A DNA stretch of 64,000 nt from Pectobacterium sp. PL152 (GTDB taxonomy: Bacteria > Pseudomonadota > Gammaproteobacteria > Enterobacterales > Enterobacteriaceae). The number at the start of each line of letters is the position of its first letter. Positions within the stretch are counted from its first letter, which is position 1. The DNA lies in contig CP091064.1 of the NCBI GenBank assembly GCA_021907015.1, forward strand, positions 2,914,001-2,978,000. The letters run 5' to 3'. The notes beneath the pieces are model-generated. The model did not search any database. It saw only the letters and a list, made by a program, of their open reading frames with translations, and had not been told where the DNA came from. The position numbers and the translations under genes are program-made. Below are positions 1-8,086 of the stretch, one piece after another.

Positions 1-1
1 G

Positions 2-420
2 CTATTCGGTTTATGCGCTGAAGACAATATCGCGCTGACGCCTTACAGCGCGTTGGCAAGCGGGCGTCTGTCGCGTCTGGAGGAGTAGAGTCCCTGCGTT
101 TAAAGGAGGATGCCTACGCCAAAGGGAAATACGATACAACGGCCGATCAGGATCGAATCATCATCGACCGCGTGGCTGAACTGGCCGCCCGACGCCGCGT
201 TTCAATGACCGAAGTTTCACTGGCGTGGCTGCTCACCAAAGTTACCGCCCCTGTGGTCGGGGCAACGAAGAAACACCATATCGACGGCGCGGTGAAAGCG
301 GTGAATTTGACGCTGAGTGACGATGAAATTTGTTATCTGGAAGAAGGCTACCAGCCACATAGACTGGTCGGCGTCATGGTGCAGAATATCCCGCAGGCGA
401 AGACCAAAAAGCAGGCGTGA
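2..420 (+). CDS. Aldo/keto reductase, C-terminal part (cut by window edge, one frameshift)
   Basis: This is the C-terminal part of an NADPH-dependent aldo/keto reductase of the YajO/Tas-like group, which reduces carbonyl compounds in the cytoplasm. The stretch reading NIALTPYSALASGRLSR is the typical late-barrel segment. It is followed by a helix and strand region, SLAWLLTKVTAPVVGATK, which is the conserved cofactor-binding end of the family. The first frame stops at TAG 86-88. The protein resumes one base out of phase at about 91 (SLRLKEDAYAKGKYD) and runs to 420, so one base appears to be missing near 86. The start lies upstream of the window. The substrate cannot be inferred. A LysR gene follows on the same strand 177 bp downstream. 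Confidence 0.8.
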
Positions 421-597
421 ACACGTTGATGTGTCATTGCCTAAAACATTTCTCGGCGCTTTTCATCCCTGCGGGGCGAATAAGTTGCTTCGGCAGAGCG
501 GTGTTTCACGTGGCAGCCATTTACAGGTGACTGCGGTATGATGCGAGCACACGATACCATTTGGTGAATACCGAATCGACGGCAGGTTTACGCGCGT

Positions 598-1494
598 ATG
601 AAAGTCACGCTTGAGGAACTTCAGGCTTTTGTGGTGGTGATCGACACCGGTTCGATCACGGCGGCAGCGGAACAGCTGGGGCAAACCACGTCGGGCATCA
701 GCCGGGCGCTGCGGCGTCTGGAGGACAAGCTGGGGACGACCCTGCTGCACCGTACCACGCGACGCCTCTCGCTGTCCGAAGAAGGCACGATGTTTCTTGA
801 ACACGCCCGTGATGTGATTCACGCGGTGGAACACGCTGAAGAACAGGTACTGTTGCGCCACGAGCAACCGAGCGGACGGCTGCGGGTTAATTCGGGATCG
901 GCATTTATGCAGCATGTGATTGTGCCGCTGGTGCCGGAATTTCGCCGCCGCTATCCCAAGATCGTTCTTGAACTCAACACTGACGATTTCATTATTGATT
1001 TGCTTGAACAGCATACCGATATCGCCATTCGCATCGGCACGCTCAAAGATTCCACCATTCATGCCCGGCTGCTCGGTGCAAGCAAGCTACACATCGTCGC
1101 CAGCCCTGATTATCTACAGCAGCATGGTACGCCGATGACGGTTGAGTCATTGGCCGATCATATTTGCCTGGGGTTTACTCAGGTGGAGTCGCTGAATCAC
1201 TGGCCATTACGGCACGGACTTCAGAATTTCTATCCCATCACGCCTGCGCTGCTGGCATCAAACGGTGAGATATTGCGTCAGTTGGCGCTGCGGGGCGAAG
1301 GGATTATGCGTATGTCTACCTTCCTGATCCGGGATGATTTGGCGGCGGGGAGGCTGGTACCGATCCTCACCGAGGAGACGCTGGACGCCAGCCTGCCGGT
1401 TTACGCGGTGTATTATCGCAATAGCCAATTGGCGGCGCGCATTACCTGTTTTCTGGATTTCATGAGCGAGAAGCTCACGGAAAACCCGCTGTGA
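598..1494 (+). CDS. LysR-family transcriptional regulator
   Basis: This 298-residue protein has the standard LysR layout. A winged helix-turn-helix lies at about residues 3-62 (GSITAAAEQLGQTTSGISRA is the recognition region) and is followed by a two-lobed effector-binding domain from about residue 90 to 290. The length is normal for the family, and the ATG at 598 starts exactly at the conserved LEELQAFVVV segment. It most resembles the large group of enterobacterial LysR proteins placed next to oxidoreductase genes. It lies downstream of an aldo/keto reductase on the same strand and converges with mdaB, so either redox gene could be its target. That link is inference. The frame is intact. Confidence 0.9.
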   Translation: MKVTLEELQAFVVVIDTGSITAAAEQLGQTTSGISRALRRLEDKLGTTLLHRTTRRLSLSEEGTMFLEHARDVIHAVEHAEEQVLLRHEQPSGRLRVNSGSAFMQHVIVPLVPEFRRRYPKIVLELNTDDFIIDLLEQHTDIAIRIGTLKDSTIHARLLGASKLHIVASPDYLQQHGTPMTVESLADHICLGFTQVESLNHWPLRHGLQNFYPITPALLASNGEILRQLALRGEGIMRMSTFLIRDDLAAGRLVPILTEETLDASLPVYAVYYRNSQLAARITCFLDFMSEKLTENPL

Positions 1495-1522
1495 GGCGTG
1501 GCCCACAGCGGTAGAGAAGTGA

Positions 1523-1540
1523 GCCTAATACCGATTAGGC
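1523..1540. terminator. Possible hairpin between convergent LysR gene and mdaB
   Basis: A perfect 7-bp stem (GCCTAAT and ATTAGGC) with a 4-base loop sits between the converging 3' ends and overlaps the last codons of mdaB. There is no clear T-tract on either side, so it may be only a weak bidirectional terminator. Confidence 0.35.
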
Positions 1541-2116
1541 CATGTGTTCGTCCAGATGCTGGCGGTAATTTGCAAGATAAGCAGGAACGTCCGGTTCTTT
1601 CATCACATCGTTGCAGATGAAGGTCGGCAAGGGGGATAGCCCGATGAACTGGTTCGCTTTATGGAACGGTAGATACACGCCATCCACGCCCACACCGTGG
1701 AAGAACTGTTCAGGGTCGTCGAAGGCTTCCAGCGGCGCATTCCACGTCAGAGACAGCATATATTTGCGGCCTTGTAGCAGCCCGCCTGAACCGTATTTCT
1801 TGCTGGCATCCGAACGGCTACGGCCATCGCTGGCATAAAGCGAACCGTGACCGGCGGTAAATACCTCATCAATGTATTTCTTCAGGATCCACGGCGTATC
1901 CATCCACCATCCCGGCATCTGGTAAATGATGGTGTCCGCCCACAGGTAGTTCTGAATTTCCTGTTCAATATCATAGCCGTTGTCCACGACCGTCACGCGG
2001 ACGTCGTGACCTTTGTCGCGCAGGAAACTGGCGGCGACCTCGGTAAGGGTATGGTTCAGTTCACCTTTGGAGTGAGCGAATGATTTGCCTGCATCAATCA
2101 GTAAAATGTTTTGCAT
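1535..2116 (-). CDS. mdaB: NADPH:quinone oxidoreductase MdaB
   Basis: This cytoplasmic flavodoxin-fold enzyme reduces quinones by two electrons using NADPH and FAD, which limits oxidative stress. At 193 residues it has the same length as E. coli MdaB and close identity along its length. Landmarks are the N-terminal flavin-binding segment (ILLIDAGKSFAHSKGELN), the MPGWWMDTPW motif near residue 67, and the YGSGGL..GKKYMLSLTWNAP-like region around residues 108-127. The ATG at 2116 matches the family start. In E. coli mdaB lies a few genes from parE and parC, so its presence about 10 kb from parC here is conserved neighbourhood with inserted genes. It is probably transcribed alone from the 2117-2270 gap. 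The frame is intact. Confidence 0.95.
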   Translation of the reverse strand: MQNILLIDAGKSFAHSKGELNHTLTEVAASFLRDKGHDVRVTVVDNGYDIEQEIQNYLWADTIIYQMPGWWMDTPWILKKYIDEVFTAGHGSLYASDGRSRSDASKKYGSGGLLQGRKYMLSLTWNAPLEAFDDPEQFFHGVGVDGVYLPFHKANQFIGLSPLPTFICNDVMKEPDVPAYLANYRQHLDEHMA

Positions 2117-2272
2117 AAGTCTGCTCTCGAATCGGTTATCAACGATGATGTTGGGCGTAGTCTAGAGGAGAGATTCGTGCAGAAAAATGTGCGGTCGCGC
2201 ATAACACTGTTGATTGAATATCAATAATAAGAAGCAGAATGGTGCTCTATTGAAATAATGTGGTCGGAGGAA

Positions 2273-2298
2273 AAGGCAAGAGAATCTTCTCTTGCCTT
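2273..2298 (-). terminator. Intrinsic terminator of the PTS/aldolase operon
   Basis: A perfect 12-bp stem (2273-2284 with 2287-2298, stem AAGGCAAGAGAA) is followed on the minus strand by TTTTCC. It lies 20 bases past the last operon gene and separates it from mdaB. Confidence 0.85.
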
Positions 2299-2318
2299 GG
2301 CCAGATGGTGTGGCGTAG

Positions 2319-3182
2319 CTATCGATATAAACTGGCTTTTCCCGTTGAGCCGAAGAGCGCCATTTTATAGCGAATCACCTCTTTTGCCGCCTTAATCGGT
2401 TCCGGGTAGATGGCATTAGGGTCCCACCAGGTTTCACGGCTGAGGATTTCTCGCGCTTTCTGGAAATAGGCGAATTTCATGTCGCTGGAGATATTGATTT
2501 TGCCCACGCCAAGCGTCACCGCTTCGGCAATTTCGGCGTCCGGGTTGGCCGAACCGCCGTGCAAGACAAGCGGAATAGAAACCCGCTGCGAAATATTCCG
2601 CAGGATATGCATTTGCAGCTCTGGCTTCAGGTCTTTGGGATAGATACCGTGCGCGGTGCCGATAGCGACGGCTAACGTATCAACGCCCGTCCGGTTGACG
2701 AAATCTTCCGCTTGCTCGGGGTCGGTGTAGATCACTTTGCTGACGCCGCCTTCTATCGTGGTGCCGGTGTCGCCAATCGTGCCTAATTCTCCCTCCACGG
2801 CAACCCCAACGGCATGCGCCAGTTTCACCACTTCGGTGGTGAGTGCCACGTTCTCTTCATAAGGCAGCAGCGAGCCGTCGATCATGACGGAGGTAAATCC
2901 GCACTGAATAGCACGCAGAACGTGTGCGATCGAGGCGCCATGATCGAGGTGGATGACAAACGGTACGGGGCTGCGCAGCGTTCTTTCTCGCACATAGGCG
3001 AAGAACTCATCGGTAACGAATTCCAGCTCGCTCGGGTGGATAGAGATAATGGCCGGGGTATTCGTCGCTTCGGCTTCTTCCACTACGGCGCGGATAAAGC
3101 AGCTATCGGCCACGTTAAAGGCGCCGATAGCGAAACGGTGTTCACGCGTGGGTTTCAGGATGTCAGTCATTGAAATCAACAT
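2319..3182 (-). CDS. Class II ketose-bisphosphate aldolase (first of two)
   Basis: This 287-residue zinc-dependent aldolase belongs to the fructose/tagatose-bisphosphate family (FbaA/GatY/KbaY). It would cleave a ketose bisphosphate into dihydroxyacetone phosphate and an aldehyde phosphate in the cytoplasm. The zinc and substrate motifs are visible: HLDHG at about residue 78, VEGELGTIG at about 129, GTAHGIYP at about 176 and VLHGGS at about 206. The ATG at 3182 has a good ribosome site (AGGAGA) nine bases upstream. It is the last gene of a six-gene PTS operon and lies 89 bases after a second aldolase. That gap contains a small 6-bp hairpin at 3228-3243. The sugar is not determined by sequence. 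The frame is intact. Confidence 0.9.
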   Translation of the reverse strand: MLISMTDILKPTREHRFAIGAFNVADSCFIRAVVEEAEATNTPAIISIHPSELEFVTDEFFAYVRERTLRSPVPFVIHLDHGASIAHVLRAIQCGFTSVMIDGSLLPYEENVALTTEVVKLAHAVGVAVEGELGTIGDTGTTIEGGVSKVIYTDPEQAEDFVNRTGVDTLAVAIGTAHGIYPKDLKPELQMHILRNISQRVSIPLVLHGGSANPDAEIAEAVTLGVGKINISSDMKFAYFQKAREILSRETWWDPNAIYPEPIKAAKEVIRYKMALFGSTGKASLYR

Positions 3183-3271
3183 GTTATGTCTCTCCTGTGT
3201 CGGATAAAGGGCAAAGCGTTCCTATACCAGTGGAAAACCACTGATGGCGAAAGCGGGTAAAGGGCGAACGG

Positions 3272-4123
3272 TCAGGCTTGGTTGGCTGAACCTGACCAAC
3301 CGAGATAATCGACGACCACGTCGCGGCAGGCAGATTCCATCGTTGCCAGTAAGTCGGATAACTCCGTCGTTGGATGCTGATGCAGCGCCTGCTGCAATGC
3401 CGTTTTTCCTGCCTCAAAAACGGCCGCACCGACGTTGATTTTGGCGACGCCGTGGCGGCTGACGCGGCGAATATCGTCTGCCTTGGTGCCGCTGCCGCCG
3501 TGCAGCGCTAACGGCACGGTCGATTCCCGATGCAGGGCTTCAAGACGTTCAAAATCAATCCGTGGCGTCACCCCTGGCGGATAAATGCCGTGGGCGGTGC
3601 CGACTGACACGGCAAGCAGGTCGATACCGGTTTGACGGATAAAGGGAACGACATCCTCCACCTGCGTCATTTTCACTGCGGCGTCCTCTTGGTCGTAGAC
3701 GGGCGCGTCAGCGATATGACCCAGCTCGCCTTCCACACAAACGCCCGCTGTCGCAGCGATGGTCACCACCTGCTGCGTGCGCAGGATGTTTTCCGCCAGT
3801 GGGTGACTGGAGGCATCGATCATCAGCCCGGAAAAACCGGCGCGGAACGCCTGCCCAATCAGGCTGAATGCCGTACCGTGATCCAGACTGAGCGCCACGG
3901 GAACGGCGGCCTGCTCGGCCAGCGCCTTGACCAGCGGCACCGCGAGGTGCGGCGGAAAGTGCGCGCAGTGACCCTGATACACATTAAGAATCAGCGGCGC
4001 ACGCTGTTGCTCGGCGGCGGCAATGGCCGCACGGGCGGTCTCCAGATTGAAACAGTTGATGGCGAGCACGGCATACTGACGTTGATACGCGTCATCAATG
4101 AGGGCTTTCATTGCGGCATACAT
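3272..4123 (-). CDS. Class II ketose-bisphosphate aldolase (second of two)
   Basis: This is a 283-residue class II aldolase paralogous to, but clearly diverged from, its downstream neighbour. It keeps the metal and substrate motifs LSLDHGTA (about residue 80), VEGELGHIAD (about 132), VGTAHGIYPP (about 177) and ALHGGSGT (about 207). The ATG at 4123 has AGGAG six bases upstream, and another ATG lies four codons in. It starts 11 bases after the PTS IIC gene, so it is surely cotranscribed. Two different class II aldolases in one PTS operon suggest either two cleavage substrates or a two-subunit enzyme comparable to GatY/GatZ-type arrangements. Both copies keep the catalytic motifs, so the second idea is only a guess. 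Confidence 0.88.
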   Translation of the reverse strand: MYAAMKALIDDAYQRQYAVLAINCFNLETARAAIAAAEQQRAPLILNVYQGHCAHFPPHLAVPLVKALAEQAAVPVALSLDHGTAFSLIGQAFRAGFSGLMIDASSHPLAENILRTQQVVTIAATAGVCVEGELGHIADAPVYDQEDAAVKMTQVEDVVPFIRQTGIDLLAVSVGTAHGIYPPGVTPRIDFERLEALHRESTVPLALHGGSGTKADDIRRVSRHGVAKINVGAAVFEAGKTALQQALHQHPTTELSDLLATMESACRDVVVDYLGWSGSANQA

Positions 4124-4134
4124 AGCGGCTCCTG

Positions 4135-5226
4135 CTATTCGAGAGTGAATTTAATGTCTTCGTCACGCACGCTGCTGTCGTCAACGTCGTCGAACTCTTC
4201 ATCTGCCTGCGTCACGCGTTTCTTAATCAGCGACAGCATCACGCCGCAGATTGCCGTGCCGATACCGAGTGCCAGACAGAACATCAGCGGCTTGGTAAAC
4301 AGCGGGACGACAAACATGCCGCCGTGTGGCACGGGCGCCTCCACGCCCCAGACCATGATGAGTCCGCCTGCAATGGCGGAGGCGACGACACAGCTGGCGA
4401 CGACTCTGAACAGGTCACGTGCGGCAATCGGGATCACCCCTTCGGTAATCATGCAGATCCCCATCGGGAAGGCGGCTTTCAGCGCCTCTTTTTCTGCACG
4501 GGTATATTTGTAGCGGGTTAGCAGGAAGGAAAGCGTAATGCCGAAAGGCGGAATCATTGAGCCGACAAATTTGACGGCCTCCGGCCCGTAGATGCCATCG
4601 ACCAGCATGCCATCCGCGAAGAGCGACATCGTCTTGTTCACTGGTCCGCCGAAATCGAAGGTCGCCATCGCGCCTAAAATCGCCCCCATCAGGAATTTCG
4701 AGCCGCCCTGCATGGATTCCAGCAGATGAATCAGCGCTTTTTGCAGCCAGACGATGGGCTGACCGATAAACGTCATCATCAGCAGCCCGGCGATAATGGT
4801 GCTGAGCAGCGGCAGGATCATGACGGGCATCAGCCCTTGCATCGAGGTAGGCAGTTTGATGTAGCGGCGCAACAGCAATACGGTGTAGCCGACTAAGAAG
4901 CCGCCGAGAATACCGCCGATAAATCCGGTTTGAATCTGACCGCAGATAAAACCTACGATCAGGCCGGGAGCGAAGCCGGGGCGGTCGGCAATGGAATAAG
5001 CGATGGCGGCGCTGATGAGCGGAACAATCAGCCCCATCCCCCAACCGCCGATCTGGTTGAGCATCCACGCAATACTGCCGGTTTGCTTGCCGACATCCGG
5101 GCCGCCGATAACCTGACCGAGGGCAATACAGATCCCGGCGGCGACAATGAGCGGGATCATCCAGGAAATACCGGTAAGAAGATGCCGCTTTATTTCCTGT
5201 CCAACGGTGATTTTTCTGGTGTTCAT
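4135..5226 (-). CDS. PTS fructose-family permease, IIC component
   Basis: This is a membrane transporter of the fructose-type phosphotransferase system that moves the sugar as it is phosphorylated. It is about 363 residues from the preferred ATG at 5226, which has GGGG eight bases upstream. Translation from further upstream would begin inside the intergenic gap. About nine or ten hydrophobic segments are visible, with the family signatures GGILGGFLVGY, FDFGGPVNKT and a late ITEGVIPIAARD segment. The last motif is shared with FrwC, FruA and other fructose-like IIC proteins. The tail is short and acidic. It sits 25 bases after IIB and directly before the aldolases. The transported sugar is unknown. 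Confidence 0.92.
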   Translation of the reverse strand: MNTRKITVGQEIKRHLLTGISWMIPLIVAAGICIALGQVIGGPDVGKQTGSIAWMLNQIGGWGMGLIVPLISAAIAYSIADRPGFAPGLIVGFICGQIQTGFIGGILGGFLVGYTVLLLRRYIKLPTSMQGLMPVMILPLLSTIIAGLLMMTFIGQPIVWLQKALIHLLESMQGGSKFLMGAILGAMATFDFGGPVNKTMSLFADGMLVDGIYGPEAVKFVGSMIPPFGITLSFLLTRYKYTRAEKEALKAAFPMGICMITEGVIPIAARDLFRVVASCVVASAIAGGLIMVWGVEAPVPHGGMFVVPLFTKPLMFCLALGIGTAICGVMLSLIKKRVTQADEEFDDVDDSSVRDEDIKFTLE

Positions 5227-5251
5227 AATTATTACCCCGAAATTGAGATAT

Positions 5252-5566
5252 TCAGGCACCCGCTAAAGAACTAGCGACTTTTTCCAGAAATTTAATCGGA
5301 GATTTAATAACGACCTCCGTTTTTACCCGAACAATAGGCTTACCTTTAAATCGCTCTTCGCCTGTTATTTTGATATCGATGGCCAGAATAACAACATCGG
5401 CTGCGGCTATTTCATCAGGCGTTAATTCATTCTCCGTACCAATGGTGCCCTGAGTTTCTACTTTGATAGCGTAATGTAAGGCGTTGGCACCCTTAATGAG
5501 TTTCTCGCGTGCGATATAGGTATGCGCAATGCCTGCCGTGCAGGCGGCAACACAAACAATATTCAT
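5252..5566 (-). CDS. PTS fructose-family IIB component
   Basis: This small cytoplasmic phosphocarrier (104 residues) passes phosphate from IIA to the incoming sugar. The phosphorylated cysteine is Cys9 in the motif VAACTAGIAHTYIA. The ATG at 5566 puts this motif at the usual place, whereas an upstream in-frame start would add 34 residues overlapping the IIA gene and is unlikely. The gene lies 13 bases after IIA and 25 before IIC, and single-domain IIB proteins of this type are typical of FrvB/FrwB-like systems. The frame is intact. Confidence 0.92.
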   Translation of the reverse strand: MNIVCVAACTAGIAHTYIAREKLIKGANALHYAIKVETQGTIGTENELTPDEIAAADVVILAIDIKITGEERFKGKPIVRVKTEVVIKSPIKFLEKVASSLAGA

Positions 5567-5579
5567 TTTGAGCCTCGTC

Positions 5580-6059
5580 TTATGTCGGAGTGACGGGAGC
5601 TGTTTCTGCATACTGACTAAACAGCCGAATAATTTTATGGGGATCGGATTCGTCCAACAGTTGAGCAATCACCTCATCGTCGGCCAATGCACTGGCAACC
5701 TGAGACAGCAGGCGAATATGTGTCGTGTTCTGATCTTCCAGACGCACGGCAAAAAGAATAATGCAGCGAACCTGGCTACCGTCCAGCGTCTCCCACGGAA
5801 TATCCTGACGGGTGCGGCCAATCGCGAGCGTGGTCTGTTTTACGGCGGAGGATTTTCCGTGGGGGATCGCAATATGGTTTTCAAAACCGGTCGATCCTTC
5901 CGCTTCACGTAGCCAGACGTCATGAATAAAATCCTGTTTATTGGTAATAGCGCCATCGGCATACAGCAAGTCGGTTAATTCATTAATGGCTTCGTCTTTA
6001 TTGGTCGCGGACATAGTTAGCTTTACGCGATTTACATTCAGTATTTTATTGATATCCAT
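5580..6059 (-). CDS. PTS fructose-family IIA component
   Basis: This is a cytoplasmic phosphocarrier of 159 residues in the PTS EIIA type-2 (mannitol/fructose) fold. The phosphorylated histidine is His67 in NHIAIPHGKSS. It takes phosphate from HPr and gives it to the IIB protein encoded next to it. It starts at ATG 6059, 47 bases after the regulator gene, so sensing and transport genes share one transcript. Its phosphorylation state probably also controls the PRD regulator upstream, as in MtlR/LicR systems (inference from family knowledge). Confidence 0.93.
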   Translation of the reverse strand: MDINKILNVNRVKLTMSATNKDEAINELTDLLYADGAITNKQDFIHDVWLREAEGSTGFENHIAIPHGKSSAVKQTTLAIGRTRQDIPWETLDGSQVRCIILFAVRLEDQNTTHIRLLSQVASALADDEVIAQLLDESDPHKIIRLFSQYAETAPVTPT

Positions 6060-6106
6060 TTATCACACCTCATCTATAAATGTTAAAAGTAACGTTAGGC
6101 CAATAA

Positions 6107-7656
6107 TCAATGGGGGATGGCCTGATGCAGTTGATTAGAGATAACTTTTTCGGTAACACGTTTAATGTCATCGTCATTAAAAAAGGCGGAAACGTAGACG
6201 ACAGGAATGTGTTGTTCTTCCAGATGAATCGTGGAAATAATCAGCTCAATCTCTTCCTGCTGACAAAATATCTGCATATTGCTGGCTGAGATCACGCCAA
6301 CAATAATCCAGTCAGGAAACGCGCGCAGAATACGGTTTTTCAACAGGTGTGACGTCCCTACACCGCTGGAACACACCACCAGAATACGTTTATGGGCAAT
6401 TTGGCGTTCCAATGCGGCTTGAAAATGAATGGTCAGATAGCCGACTTCATCCTCAGCGACCGGTTTTAATTGAAACTGCTGGCAGACTTCACTCATTGCC
6501 TGCTGAGTCATTTCATAAATATCGATAAATTCGCTTTTGATATCGTCTAATAACGGGTTTCGAATGTGTATTTGGTATTTTAAGCGGTTAAGCAATGGCT
6601 TGATATGAATCAGCAACCCTTCATGCAATAATTTATCCGCGCTCAGGTCGATATTGATTAACGCAGAAAATATCTGCGTCAAGGCGCGCGTGATTCTGCG
6701 TGATTCACCATTAGAGAATTGATAGCGGAGCAGTTGATTATTCGCCCGTTCCTCCATCACAATGCCGGAAGAAATAATATATTGGTAAATGAACCAGACT
6801 TCATCAGAGGGCAGCGTGCTCTCGACGCGCTGCTCTATTTGGCTCACCATATTTTGAGCGATGGAGAAGATGCGATTATCAACCTGATGATGAACGGATT
6901 CTTCCGCCATTATTAACGCTTTTCCCTGCGCAATGCGATGCATCATAATTAAGGTATGCGTGAAAATATTAATGTAATAAGGCTCACCGAGCGGATAAGA
7001 AAGTTGACGCTCCATGCTCTGTAACAGCGATTCGACGAAGGACACATTTTCTTCACCGAAATAATTAATCAGCGCTTTATAGCTGCCGGGGTCGAGACGG
7101 GAATGGCTAAGCGGGCCGGGTTCTTTATGGTGCATGACGTCATTAATGAGCGAGGCCATCGCCTGACGCACCTGATTCTCACTGCCTTCAATGTGCGTGC
7201 CGCTCTGGCTGCGTACCAGCGCCAGCCCCAGCGGATGTAGCCAGCTTTCGATGATTTTCAGGTCGTTAACGATAGAGGCGCTGCTGATAAAATAGCGCTC
7301 TGACAGCTTGCTAATGGACGTTTCATGAGGCGTATCGCTTAATAGCTGTGAGGCAATTTTGACGCGACGCGCATTGTTGATCAGCGCATCGGTATCCCCG
7401 TCGTCCACGACAATTTGCTGTTCCAGTAATGCGAGGTGCCGGTCGTCATCGGTGATTAACATGAGTCCCGCACCGACCTTTTGTCTGGATAAATATTCCA
7501 GACAGAAAGGAAGGCTTCAACAAATTGCATATCACGATAGACGGTTTTTTCAGACACATCGAGGTAATGTGCAATATCTTTAACCGTTACATATCCCTGG
7601 TGTTGTAACAGATATTTCAATAAACGGTTCTGACGGGAGGTGAGTGGCTGCATCAT
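6107..7656 (-). CDS. PRD-containing PTS regulator, BglG/MtlR type (frameshifted)
   Basis: This transcriptional regulator of the adjacent PTS genes is controlled by phosphorylation. The first 66 residues (from 7656) carry a DeoR-like helix-turn-helix (YVTVKDIAHYLDVSEKTVYRD). The rest, from about 7490 to 6107, holds a second helix-turn-helix, two PRD domains and a IIB-like domain with RILVVCSSGVGTSHLL. No C-terminal IIA domain follows. The two parts are in different frames. Reading GGAAATATTT in place of GGAATATTT near 7497 restores one protein of about 516 residues (VWKYLSRQKVGAGLML across the join), the normal design of this family. The gene heads the operon and probably autoregulates it. As written, the product would be truncated. 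Confidence 0.88.
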
Positions 7657-7994
7657 ATTACCCTCATTTGTCTTTAGATTTTCTGATGCTTATCGAATTG
7701 ATAATTTTTTCTAAATAATTTCCTGTTTTATTTTCTCTGTCGGTTTATTTAAATGGCGTGCTGTAATCATTAATCTAGTCGCGATAGTCGAGAGGGACAA
7801 TACTAAATGCTGTCCGCTGAATAGGACAAAATTAAAACATAGCGCTGGCTGAATATTAAGTGAGATCGCGATCACGTTATAGCGAGAGGGAAATTAGCCA
7901 TTCTGAACGGAATCGTCATTAATTAATGCTGTAGAAATAACGATATCGGCGCAATTAAACGGAGCGTGGCGGGAAGTGTGTATAAAAAATAAAA
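7657..7994. other. AT-rich intergenic region upstream of the PTS operon
   Basis: About 340 bases hold no convincing gene. The part next to 7657 must contain the operon promoter on the minus strand. Two spaced GATAA-like tracts are present, but I cannot name a specific operator. Confidence 0.5.
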
Positions 7995-8026
7995 AGGCAA
8001 GGAAGCCGTGGTGCACGTTCTTGCCT
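7995..8026 (-). terminator. Intrinsic terminator of the TonB-dependent receptor gene
   Basis: On the minus strand a 7-bp stem AGGCAAG/CTTGCCT encloses an inner CGTG/CACG stem and is followed by a T-rich tail (TTTTTATTTTTT). It lies 60 bases past the receptor stop. Confidence 0.8.
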
Positions 8027-8086
8027 GAGTGGTGGCGATGCCCGAATGAGACACCGCCTTTTTCATTGAATCGTGAACGAGGCGGA

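Noticed and set aside
463..1062. A 199-codon minus-strand frame opposite the LysR gene
   Set aside because: It overlaps the LysR gene almost fully and shows no conserved domain.
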